Below, piece after piece: positions 1 through 5,403 of a DNA stretch of 5,403 bases. This DNA comes from an uncultured Bacillota bacterium (GTDB taxonomy: Bacteria > Bacillota > Clostridia > Peptostreptococcales > Anaerovoracaceae), in the NCBI GenBank assembly GCA_959606705.1, contig CAUHLX010000209.1, positions 1 to 5,403 on the forward strand, in the 5' to 3' direction. Within the stretch, counting starts at the first letter, position 1. Every line of letters starts with the position of its first letter. The translations under genes were made by a program, and so were the position numbers. Under the pieces are notes generated by a model. It did not search any database and was not told the origin of the DNA. It was given only the letters and a program-made list of their open reading frames with translations.

Positions 1-156
1 GTTGTTTTCAAAGTGATAAAACAGGGCAGCTCCCACCGCTGACGCGGCCCCTACCGCGGCAACCGCGGTCCCCGTCAGTTCCGTGCAATGCGCGGGAACG
101 GTCTGCGGCGCTCTCCTTTCAACCTTCACTTCTTTCTCTCTTCCCTTGCCACTCAT
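1..156 (-). CDS. Unrecognised protein, N-terminal part only, probable membrane anchor
   Basis: I do not recognise this gene. An ATG at 156-154 opens 52 codons that continue off the left edge. The N-terminus is strongly charged and basic (MSGKGREKEVKVERR), followed from about residue 28 to 47 by an Ala/Gly/Val-rich hydrophobic stretch (roughly TAVAAVGAASAVGAALFYHF). This looks like one transmembrane segment with the positive N-terminus inside the cell. Upstream are AAAGGA (173-168) and GGGAA (165-161); the nearer spacing is short and the farther one long, so the ribosome site is acceptable but not strong. The gene follows the corrinoid-activation-like gene by 93 nt on the same strand and may be co-transcribed with it. 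The ORF is short within the window, so a chance reading frame cannot be fully excluded. Confidence 0.5.
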   Translation of the reverse strand, partial: MSGKGREKEVKVERRAPQTVPAHCTELTGTAVAAVGAASAVGAALFYHFENN

Positions 157-205
157 AACTTTCCCAATCCTTTCCAAACAATCAATCCTTTTTCCTTATC
201 GAAAG

Positions 206-233
206 ATTTTATCACGTTGCCAGTGAAAAACAA
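206..233 (-). promoter_or_regulatory. Weak candidate promoter for the left-edge gene
   Basis: On the minus strand, TTGTTT (233-228) and TAAAAT (211-206) are separated by 16 bp in the 93-nt gap before the left-edge gene. The -10 matches the consensus at 5 of 6 positions, but the -35 matches only 3 of 6. The region is AT-rich, so this could be chance. It is recorded because no terminator is visible here and the downstream gene might have its own start site. Confidence 0.25.
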
Positions 234-249
234 AGGGAAAACACCAGAT

Positions 250-984
250 TCACACAGAATTTTCACCTGCGTTTCCGGACCAATTTCGACAAAACCGGCA
301 GCTCGCCTTATCTCCGATACAGCTTCGGCAGCCATCGGACGGAAGGTGGCTCCCCGGCTCCAGCACCAGGTAAAATCCCGCGCAGGCTTTGGGCGGCCAG
401 ATCACTCCCCCCGGTCCCCGGCGGGCTCCGATCAGATCTCCGTTCAAAATGGAAAAAAAGGAATCCACCTGCTCCAATCCCATTCCATAATAGCCGGGTC
501 CGAAGGAATCGCTGATCACGGATGGCTCCTCCCGGGCTCCGATCCACTCTCGAAGAAGGTCTCGTCCGCCGTCGATCATCGCGGTCCCCCAGGCATCCTG
601 ATAAAAGGCGGTGCTCAGCGTCTCCTTTTCCGCTTGATCCGCGTCATCCACTTTCAAAGCGTCAGGGCCCAGCGTCAGCAGATAAACAAAGACCTTGCGA
701 ATCGCCTCCCGAGGAAAATACCCCAAAGCCTGACAGGACACGGATACTCCATTCAAGCTCGCCCGTTCCCCCGCGATCACCGATTGCGGATAGGATGAAA
801 GGACGGCGGACAGGCGAACCTGTGGAAGCCACCGGTTTCCAACCTGTTCCGCCTCTTCCCGCAGCTCCCGATGCTCCCGTTTCGCAGGATCCAACCCACA
901 TATGCGCATCAGATGGTCCTCGGCTCGCATGCGGACCGCTCTCTCTCCAAATTCCCGCTCTAACACAATGACTCGATTTTTCAT
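250..984 (-). CDS. Stand-alone vitamin B12-dependent methionine synthase activation-domain-like protein with four-Cys C-terminus
   Basis: A 244-residue protein resembling the C-terminal activation domain of cobalamin-dependent methionine synthase (MetH), here without the methyltransferase and cobalamin modules. In MetH that domain binds S-adenosylmethionine and helps return oxidised cob(II)alamin to the active methyl form. Visible hallmarks are SDSFGPGYYGMGLEQ (about residues 158-172), comparable to the SPGY...EQ signature, then FFSILNGDLIGA (176-187) and PPKACAGFYLV (197-207). The C-terminus has C219-x2-C222-x6-C229-x2-C232, which could bind an Fe-S cluster or zinc. The ATG at 984 is chosen because GAAGGA (997-992) lies 7 nt upstream; the frame is open to a TTG at 1044, but that extension reads through a hairpin. 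No methyltransferase or corrinoid protein is visible in the window, so its partner is unknown. The family call is good; the exact biochemical role is inferred. Confidence 0.8.
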   Translation of the reverse strand: MKNRVIVLEREFGERAVRMRAEDHLMRICGLDPAKREHRELREEAEQVGNRWLPQVRLSAVLSSYPQSVIAGERASLNGVSVSCQALGYFPREAIRKVFVYLLTLGPDALKVDDADQAEKETLSTAFYQDAWGTAMIDGGRDLLREWIGAREEPSVISDSFGPGYYGMGLEQVDSFFSILNGDLIGARRGPGGVIWPPKACAGFYLVLEPGSHLPSDGCRSCIGDKASCRFCRNWSGNAGENSV

Positions 985-1004
985 CCCGGTTTCCTTCCCA
1001 ATGG

Positions 1005-1054
1005 AAAAACAGCCGAATTCGACGGACACCTCATACGCCCCCAAATTCGGCTGT
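1005..1054 (-). terminator. Rho-independent terminator or attenuator after the GntR gene
   Basis: A perfect 11-bp inverted repeat: ACAGCCGAATT at 1054-1044 and AATTCGGCTGT at 1019-1009 on the minus strand, with a 24-nt loop and five consecutive T (1009-1005) at the end of the 3' arm. It starts 13 nt after the regulator's stop codon and fits an intrinsic terminator. The long loop makes it weaker than a textbook case. The T-run ends only 8 nt before the ribosome-binding site of the next gene, so it may act as a partial terminator or attenuator inside one transcript. The plus-strand reading is followed by a C/T-mixed stretch and is less convincing. Confidence 0.75.
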
Positions 1055-1067
1055 CTCTTTCTTCTCG

Positions 1068-1799
1068 TTACAGCAAGGAGGCAAACGCATTCTTCTTGCT
1101 GTCCTTTGCTTTCTGCCGTTCCCGCAGCGACTTCAATATCTTTTCTCGAATGATATTAATGTGTTCCAGTAAAACGGCTTCCGCCTCCGATGCCTCACGT
1201 CGTTCCATCCGTTCCGTAATCTCCTCATGAAAGGCATGCACCTCGCCGCTGTGATTGAGCAGCTTTCCCAGAAACGCAATGCTGTAACGGCTGCAATTGT
1301 TCAAGATGGATTCCAGCTGACGTAAGAGGTACGGATTCTCGCTAACCCTAGCAATCGCCATGTGAAATTCGATATCATTGACCATAAATCGGCGGGAATC
1401 CCGGCTGTCCCCCGTAAAGGTGCCCACCTGTTCCTCCACCAGCGTTCGGATGGGACGAAACAGCTCCGCCGCCGGGTCCGCCGCCGCCTTTTCCATGGCC
1501 AAACGGATCGCCAGCTGCTCCAATGCGATGCGGACATCGAACAGGTTTTTCACTTCCTGCTCGCTCAGTTCCGTCACGAAGGACCCTTTTCCCTGTGCGA
1601 TGGTCACCAACCCCTCCTGACACAGCAGATTCATCGCGCTGCGGATGGGGGTTCGAGACACCCCCAGCTGTTCGGAGATGCTTTCCTCCGTAATAATTTC
1701 ACCGGGCAGCAGCTCCAAATTGATGATGGCGCGCTTTAATGTCTCATAGGTTCGATCGGCCAGAGTCCCCTTCATTTTAATTTGCGGTAATTGTGTCAC
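1068..1799 (-). CDS. GntR-family transcriptional regulator, FCD (FadR-C/VanR-type) subfamily
   Basis: A 243-residue DNA-binding regulator with the usual two-part layout. Residues about 13-77 form the GntR winged helix-turn-helix (ADRTYETLKRAIINLELLPGE, then ISEQLGVSRTPIRSAM as the recognition-helix region, and a GKGSFV wing). Residues about 84-225 form the all-helical FCD ligand domain. The expected metal-ligand positions are present: D142 and H146 (NDIEFHMAI), H191 (HEEITERM) and H213 (LEHI). FCD regulators commonly sense carboxylates or amino-acid-like ligands and often repress neighbouring catabolic genes. The GTG at 1799 is preferred because AAAGGGGAG (1814-1806) sits 6 nt upstream; the internal ATG at 1775 has no ribosome site. 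It has its own promoter and is followed by a hairpin terminator. It is the best candidate to control the symporter-aminotransferase operon through the GTATAC palindromes at 4566-4594. The ligand is unknown. Confidence 0.93.
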   Translation of the reverse strand: MTQLPQIKMKGTLADRTYETLKRAIINLELLPGEIITEESISEQLGVSRTPIRSAMNLLCQEGLVTIAQGKGSFVTELSEQEVKNLFDVRIALEQLAIRLAMEKAAADPAAELFRPIRTLVEEQVGTFTGDSRDSRRFMVNDIEFHMAIARVSENPYLLRQLESILNNCSRYSIAFLGKLLNHSGEVHAFHEEITERMERREASEAEAVLLEHINIIREKILKSLRERQKAKDSKKNAFASLL

Positions 1800-1835
1800 T
1801 CCAGTCTCCCCTTTCCACCAGTTGCCGTTTCTTTT

Positions 1836-1864
1836 ATTTTACAGAGGTGGACAAGAATAGTCAA
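1836..1864 (-). promoter_or_regulatory. Promoter of the GntR regulator gene
   Basis: On the minus strand, TTGACT (1864-1859, 5 of 6 to consensus) is followed after exactly 17 bp by TAAAAT (1841-1836, 5 of 6). Transcription would start near 1829, leaving a leader of about 30 nt before the GTG. The promoter fits wholly in the 101-nt gap after the aminotransferase. The regulator can therefore be expressed separately from the upstream operon, though no terminator follows the aminotransferase and read-through remains possible. Confidence 0.75.
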
Positions 1865-1900
1865 GGTAATCACAAGAAGCGTAAATTCCTGTTTTGTTTT

Positions 1901-3073
1901 TTAAAGCTCCAAAAGGGCCTTTTTAATCTTTTCACATCCCTGCCTGACACTCTCAAAGGATTGACAGTAAGACAGACGGACACAACCGACGCCGCTCGTT
2001 CCGAAGGTCACTCCCGGAACGGAAACCACTCCCGCTTTCTCCATCAAATAGTCGCACATCGCGGAATCATCCAAACCGAATCGGGAAAGATCGGGAAATA
2101 AATAAAACGCGCCGTGAGGCTTCGCCAGCTTCACTCCTTCGATTCCGGATAGTATTTCACAGGCGCAGTCCCGATTTTTGCGGAATGCGTCTACCATCCT
2201 TTTGATAAACGCTTCCCCTTGCTCCAGCGCTTCGATCACCCCCCATTGAGCGAAGGAGTTGCAGCAGACGGAGAAATTCTGATGCACCTTATTGATGTAC
2301 TTAATCATCGCCGCGGGTCCCATCACATAGCCCACCCGCCAGCCGGTCATGGAATAAGTCTTTGATGTGGATTTCACCACTAGGGTCCGTTCCTTCATAT
2401 CCGGCAGCTGGGCGATGGAGAGGCTCTCCCCTTCATACACAAAAGCCTCGTAGCATTCGTCCGTCACCACCACCAGATCAAACTCCTTGGCAATGGCGGC
2501 GATCCCCTCCAGCTTTTCCCGACTCAGCACATAACCGGTGGGATTGTTGGGTGTGTTGACGAAGATCATGCGGGTCTTGTCTGTAATGCTTCCGCGCAGT
2601 TCCTCCAAATCCAGCTCCCATTCCCCGCCGCACATTCGAACGGGTACCTCCACCAGCGTTGCGCCGGCGATAGCCGCCTGGTCGTAATACGCTGAAAAAT
2701 AGGGACCGGGAACCAGAACCTCATCTCCGAAGTCCAAAATGGCTGCCAGAATCGCCGCCTCAACTTCCGAAGCCCCGGCCCCGATACAGATTTCCGTATC
2801 CGGATCGTATTTCAAATTATTTTTCCGTTCCTCGTGAGAGCAAATCGTACTGCGCAATTCCGCCAATCCGCTGATATCGGTATAATGCACTTCTCCCCGG
2901 TCCAGCGCCGCTTTCACAGCGGCCTTTGCGTATTCGGGCGAATCGTAATCCGGCCGGCCGATTTCCATATGGATCATTTCCCGCCCCTGGGCTTCCAAGC
3001 GAAGGGACTTGGCAAATACTTCATACAATCCTGAGAAGGACAGTCCTCCCACTCTTTCATTATAAAGTTTCAT
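1901..3073 (-). CDS. Class I/II pyridoxal-phosphate-dependent aminotransferase
   Basis: A complete 390-residue fold-type I aminotransferase of the aspartate-aminotransferase superfamily, of the usual length and without a signal peptide, so cytoplasmic. It would move an amino group between an amino acid or amine and a 2-oxo acid. Visible landmarks are the substrate-entrance motif EIGRPDYDSP (37-46), the cofactor loop GAGASEVEAA (98-107), NTPNNPTG (173-180) with N177, D205 and Y208 in VTDECYEAF, the Schiff-base lysine K238 in KSTSKTYSMTGWRVGY with R246, and the carboxylate-binding R366 in CVRLSY. All key catalytic residues are intact. The ATG lies 3 nt after the symporter stop codon, with a purine-rich ribosome site inside the end of the symporter gene, which indicates one operon and probable translational coupling. 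Substrate choice is not readable from sequence; the context suggests it acts on the imported compound or its hydrolysis product. Confidence 0.93.
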   Translation of the reverse strand: MKLYNERVGGLSFSGLYEVFAKSLRLEAQGREMIHMEIGRPDYDSPEYAKAAVKAALDRGEVHYTDISGLAELRSTICSHEERKNNLKYDPDTEICIGAGASEVEAAILAAILDFGDEVLVPGPYFSAYYDQAAIAGATLVEVPVRMCGGEWELDLEELRGSITDKTRMIFVNTPNNPTGYVLSREKLEGIAAIAKEFDLVVVTDECYEAFVYEGESLSIAQLPDMKERTLVVKSTSKTYSMTGWRVGYVMGPAAMIKYINKVHQNFSVCCNSFAQWGVIEALEQGEAFIKRMVDAFRKNRDCACEILSGIEGVKLAKPHGAFYLFPDLSRFGLDDSAMCDYLMEKAGVVSVPGVTFGTSGVGCVRLSYCQSFESVRQGCEKIKKALLEL

Positions 3074-3076
3074 TAT

Positions 3077-4513
3077 CTAGTTTACTTCCTTTCCACTCTT
3101 TTTCCATTCATCATCGAAATAAATATCATAGGTTTCCGGCTTGGGCTTCGGTGTCAGCAAGGAAACCGCCACCATCAAAGCCAAGCTGAGCGGCACACTT
3201 ACATAAAGCGGCGGCCAAACCACCATTTTCATCAAAAGCACATAAGAAATTCCGCCCCCCATCATCGAAGCGATGCAGCCCGCCGCGGTGGCCCGTTTCC
3301 AGAACATGGCCGAAAAGATGGGGATCAGCAATCCTCCCGCTCCAAAGGAATAACCCATTAAAAGCAAGCCTACGATCTGCGGATAGAGCACTGCGAATGC
3401 CAGGGCGATCAACGCCACCAGCGCAATGGAAATTCGAGTCACCCGCAGCATTTCCACCTCCGAATAATCTTTCTTGGAAAGCGGGCGGAGGATATCGGTC
3501 CCGATGCAAGTCGCCGCGCACAGAGAACAAGTGGATGCGGTACTCATGGTCGCGGACAGCACCGCCGCCAGTAAAATTCCAATTAGTCCGTGAGGGAGCA
3601 GATTCATGATCATGGTAGGCAATGCGTCCTGGTCCGACGTCAAGCCCGGATAGAGCAGGAAGGTGGCCATTCCGATTACGATCACCTCCACCGCTACCAG
3701 TCCGTAGAGTACGCCGGCCACCAGGTTGGATTTCCAACTGGCTGCCACGCTTTTGCATGCTCCGATATAAGTGTAACTGGCCTGCATGGTGAAGCCCGCC
3801 AACATGGTGGGGATCAAAATGGCACCGATGATCGTCAACCAGCCCATACTTCCGATCTGGGTAAACGCGGTGGGCACCTTGCCCATCATCTCACCCAAGC
3901 CACCGTTGAAATGCACACTGATGGGCATGAGGATGAAGAACAAACCGATGATCATGATGCTCAGCTGTATGTAATCCGTATAGACAACCGCCTTCAGACC
4001 CCCTAAAATCGTGTAGAACAATACTACCGCCGTAGTCAAAATCATGCTGATCGTCAAATCCCAGCCTAATAGGACATGCAGAATCGTTCCGGTGGCTACG
4101 ATCTGAGCCGCTACGAAGCCCGCGTATGCCAGTAAATTCAGAAAGCCGCTGAACACCCGGGCAAAGGTGCCGAAGCGATACCCTAGATAACCACCCACGG
4201 ACACCAGTCTTCCTCGATGCATCGCCCGCCAGATTCTCGGTGAAAAGGGGGCTGTGATCCACGAACCCAGAATGTTGGCCAAGCCAAACCATCCCCCGGC
4301 CACGCCAAAGGTATACCCATAGGCGGTTCCCCCCATCACCGCCGGTCCTCCGGCCATATTGGCCGTTTTCCCTACCGCGGCGGTCAAAATGCCAAAGGAC
4401 CTTCCACCCACAACGGAATCCTCATTGCTTTTTACGCTTTTCGAGACAATCACACCGACCATCATCAGCATTACCAAATACAATGCGATGATCACCACAT
4501 CTAAAATCGACAT
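3077..4513 (-). CDS. Sodium:solute symporter (SSS/SSF family)
   Basis: A 478-residue integral membrane transporter with about 12-13 hydrophobic segments, of normal length for the family (relatives include PutP for proline and PanF for pantothenate). It would couple sodium entry to uptake of a small organic solute. Visible features are the first membrane segment immediately after the start (LDVVIIALYLVMLMMVGVIV), the following VVGGRSFG loop, the family signature GGLKAVVYTDYIQ (171-183), and AAVLSATMSTASTCS (316-330), in which S324-T325 match the TM8 Ser/Thr pair that binds sodium in PutP. The C-terminal tail is hydrophilic (KPKPETYDIYFDDEWKK). The ATG at 4513 is chosen because AAGGTGA (4524-4518) lies 4 nt upstream; the in-frame TTG at 4543 would add ten charged residues translated from that same leader. 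It has its own strong promoter and is followed directly by the aminotransferase. The substrate is unknown; an amino acid, betaine or organic acid is plausible. Confidence 0.92.
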   Translation of the reverse strand: MSILDVVIIALYLVMLMMVGVIVSKSVKSNEDSVVGGRSFGILTAAVGKTANMAGGPAVMGGTAYGYTFGVAGGWFGLANILGSWITAPFSPRIWRAMHRGRLVSVGGYLGYRFGTFARVFSGFLNLLAYAGFVAAQIVATGTILHVLLGWDLTISMILTTAVVLFYTILGGLKAVVYTDYIQLSIMIIGLFFILMPISVHFNGGLGEMMGKVPTAFTQIGSMGWLTIIGAILIPTMLAGFTMQASYTYIGACKSVAASWKSNLVAGVLYGLVAVEVIVIGMATFLLYPGLTSDQDALPTMIMNLLPHGLIGILLAAVLSATMSTASTCSLCAATCIGTDILRPLSKKDYSEVEMLRVTRISIALVALIALAFAVLYPQIVGLLLMGYSFGAGGLLIPIFSAMFWKRATAAGCIASMMGGGISYVLLMKMVVWPPLYVSVPLSLALMVAVSLLTPKPKPETYDIYFDDEWKKSGKEVN

Positions 4514-4565
4514 TTTCTCACCTTTTTCACCTTTCGATTCCAATCGATTTTACTCGACAATTTTC

Positions 4566-4594
4566 GTATACCGTATTTGTATACAATTAATTGT
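4566..4594 (-). promoter_or_regulatory. Palindromic operator cluster at the symporter transcription start
   Basis: Three overlapping or adjacent palindromes lie just downstream of the -10 box: ACAATTAATTGT (4594-4583, perfect), TTGTATACAA (4586-4577, perfect) and a second GTATAC core (4571-4566) whose core-to-core spacing from the first is 13 bp. A GT-AT-AC core is typical of operators for FCD-type GntR regulators (the UxuR/ExuR class recognises TTGGTATACCAA-like sites). Placement over the expected start site favours repression. That the regulator at 1068-1799 binds here is an inference from proximity and family. Confidence 0.65.
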
Positions 4595-4599
4595 TCTTT

Positions 4600-4627
4600 A
4601 TTATACAGCCAAATCTCAAATTGTCAA
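4600..4627 (-). promoter_or_regulatory. Consensus sigma-70/sigma-A promoter of the symporter-aminotransferase operon
   Basis: On the minus strand, a perfect TTGACA (4627-4622) is followed after 16 bp by a perfect TATAAT (4605-4600). Transcription should begin near 4593, giving a leader of about 80 nt. Both hexamers match consensus exactly, so the promoter should be strong unless repressed, which fits the operator-like palindromes directly downstream. No terminator is visible after the upstream M24 gene, so read-through may add to this promoter's output. Confidence 0.85.
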
Positions 4628-4656
4628 TCAATTGTTTGGAATCTCAGGCAGCTTTT

Positions 4657-5403
4657 TTACAACACGATATCGATTGATCGAGGCAGTGTGGTAAGCTTGC
4701 GGCAACCGCTGGCAGTAATTACGTAGGAGTCACAGTTTACCACGTCCACGCCGTTTTCGCTTCGACAGAACGGATGAAGGTTGATCCTCATTCCTTCTTC
4801 CAGCCTCATCTCATTGCCTGCCTGCAGGACCGGCCATTCAAAAACTCCTGTTCCCTGCCCGTGTCCCATCCGACCGCCGCCAGTCCGTCCGGGAAATCCG
4901 TTTTCCTCCAAATAGCGGTCCAGTGATTCCGCCACAAAACCCGCAGTGACGCCAGGCTTCATCAGCGTTTCGGCGAAGCAAAAGGCTTGATCAATCGCTT
5001 CATAGGCCTTGACCTCCACCGAATCCGGTTCTCCCAGAGAAAACATTCTGATCGTTTCCCCATAATGCCCGCCTTCTCCCGAGACCTCCGAAACATAGAC
5101 GCCGTATTCTCCCTTTTTCCACCTGTGATCCTTCAAAACTGCCACGGGAATTGGCATGGGAACAGGACGCGCTCCGGAATCGATCATAAAATACTGATCC
5201 TCACAGCCTTTTTTCTGGGCCGCGCAGATGGCTTCCGCCATAGCGTCCATCTCCCGCGCTCCTACTCGGACACCTCCCAGATAAGCGCGATAGGCGATTT
5301 CGTTCAGACGAACCCCTTCTTCCGACACTCGAATTTCCTCCGGGCTTTTGAGCATCATAATTCGTGCAAGCCGGTCCGTGAAGTCCATCACTGGCACCTG
5401 GCC
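4657..5403 (-). CDS. M24-family (creatinase/aminopeptidase P-like) hydrolase, C-terminal part, with altered metal site
   Basis: The reading frame is open to the right edge, so the N-terminus is missing. The LARIMMLKSPEEI segment is the usual hinge between the creatinase-type N-terminal domain and the pita-bread domain, so the full protein is probably about 380-400 residues; the in-window GTG at 5397 is not a credible start. Recognisable pieces are the DSGARP region, GGHYGETIRMF, MGHGQGTGVFEWP, LEEGMRINLHP and NCDSYVIT. The five ligands normally holding two metal ions (D, D, H, E, E) align by eye to S (5091-5089), E (5058-5056), H (4863-4861), H (4776-4774) and C (4734-4732), so only the His is kept. 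Such M24 members may hydrolyse C-N bonds without a dinuclear metal centre, as creatinase does, rather than act as Xaa-Pro peptidases. Family assignment is good; the reaction is unknown. It lies upstream of, and in the same direction as, the symporter operon. Confidence 0.85.
   Translation of the reverse strand, partial: GQVPVMDFTDRLARIMMLKSPEEIRVSEEGVRLNEIAYRAYLGGVRVGAREMDAMAEAICAAQKKGCEDQYFMIDSGARPVPMPIPVAVLKDHRWKKGEYGVYVSEVSGEGGHYGETIRMFSLGEPDSVEVKAYEAIDQAFCFAETLMKPGVTAGFVAESLDRYLEENGFPGRTGGGRMGHGQGTGVFEWPVLQAGNEMRLEEGMRINLHPFCRSENGVDVVNCDSYVITASGCRKLTTLPRSIDIVL

Noticed and set aside
153..335. Minus-strand frame overlapping the 3' end of the activation-like gene and ending in an ATGA overlap with the next start
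   Set aside because: I considered a frameshifted C-terminus. The C-x2-C-x6-C-x2-C motif and a natural end shortly after it lie in the main frame, so this frame is most likely a shadow.
88..798. Long plus-strand open frame of 236 codons
   Set aside because: It lies antisense to the activation-like gene, has no family resemblance and low-complexity composition, and the minus-strand frame shows clear domain motifs.
985..1044. TTG-initiated N-terminal extension of the activation-like protein
   Set aside because: It would be translated from the terminator hairpin and has no ribosome site, whereas the ATG at 984 has a good one.
1905..1925. AAAAGG/CCTTTT inverted repeat at the end of the aminotransferase gene, considered as a terminator
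   Set aside because: The loop would be only about one base, so no stable hairpin can form, and the minus strand lacks a following T-run.
3126..3758. Minus-strand 210-codon frame within the symporter gene
   Set aside because: It is an out-of-frame shadow of the symporter with no recognisable motifs.
4310..4317. GGTATACC palindrome inside the symporter gene, considered as an auxiliary operator
   Set aside because: About one GTATAC is expected by chance in a window this size, and this one encodes Gly-Tyr-Thr within a conserved coding stretch.
4514..4543. TTG-initiated ten-residue extension of the symporter
   Set aside because: The extra residues are encoded by the purine-rich leader that contains the ribosome site of the ATG at 4513, and family members begin close to the first membrane helix.

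Overview
All recognisable genes lie on the minus strand, so the window is read from right to left. Strong Shine-Dalgarno sites, near-consensus sigma-70/sigma-A promoters, GTG starts and a stand-alone corrinoid-type activation protein suggest an anaerobic Gram-positive-type bacterium, probably a member of Clostridia. That placement is an inference from gene content; no marker gene is present.

Layout in transcription order. (1) 5403-4657: a C-terminal fragment of an M24 'pita-bread' hydrolase, cut by the right edge, in which the usual metal ligands are mostly replaced. (2) 4656-4514: a regulatory gap with a consensus promoter (TTGACA, 16 bp, TATAAT) and a cluster of palindromes (TTGTATACAA, ACAATTAATTGT, a second GTATAC) just downstream of the expected transcription start. 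(3) 4513-3077: a sodium:solute symporter. (4) 3073-1901: a class I PLP aminotransferase, 3 nt after the symporter stop. (5) 1900-1800: a second promoter. (6) 1799-1068: a GntR-family regulator of the FCD (FadR-C) type. (7) 1054-1005: a terminator-like hairpin. (8) 984-250: a protein resembling the activation domain of B12-dependent methionine synthase, with a C-terminal four-cysteine motif. (9) 156-1: the start of an unrecognised, probably membrane-anchored protein that runs off the left edge.

The likely working unit is a substrate-inducible catabolic locus. The symporter would import an amino-acid-like or N-substituted compound, the M24 protein would hydrolyse it or a derivative, and the aminotransferase would remove the amino group. 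The FCD regulator is the obvious candidate to bind the GTATAC palindromes over the symporter start site. The activation-domain protein hints that a corrinoid-dependent methyl-transfer step may be encoded nearby, outside the window. The substrate cannot be read from this sequence.

I see no tRNA, rRNA, CRISPR array, insertion sequence, or unannotated stretch longer than 300 bases.
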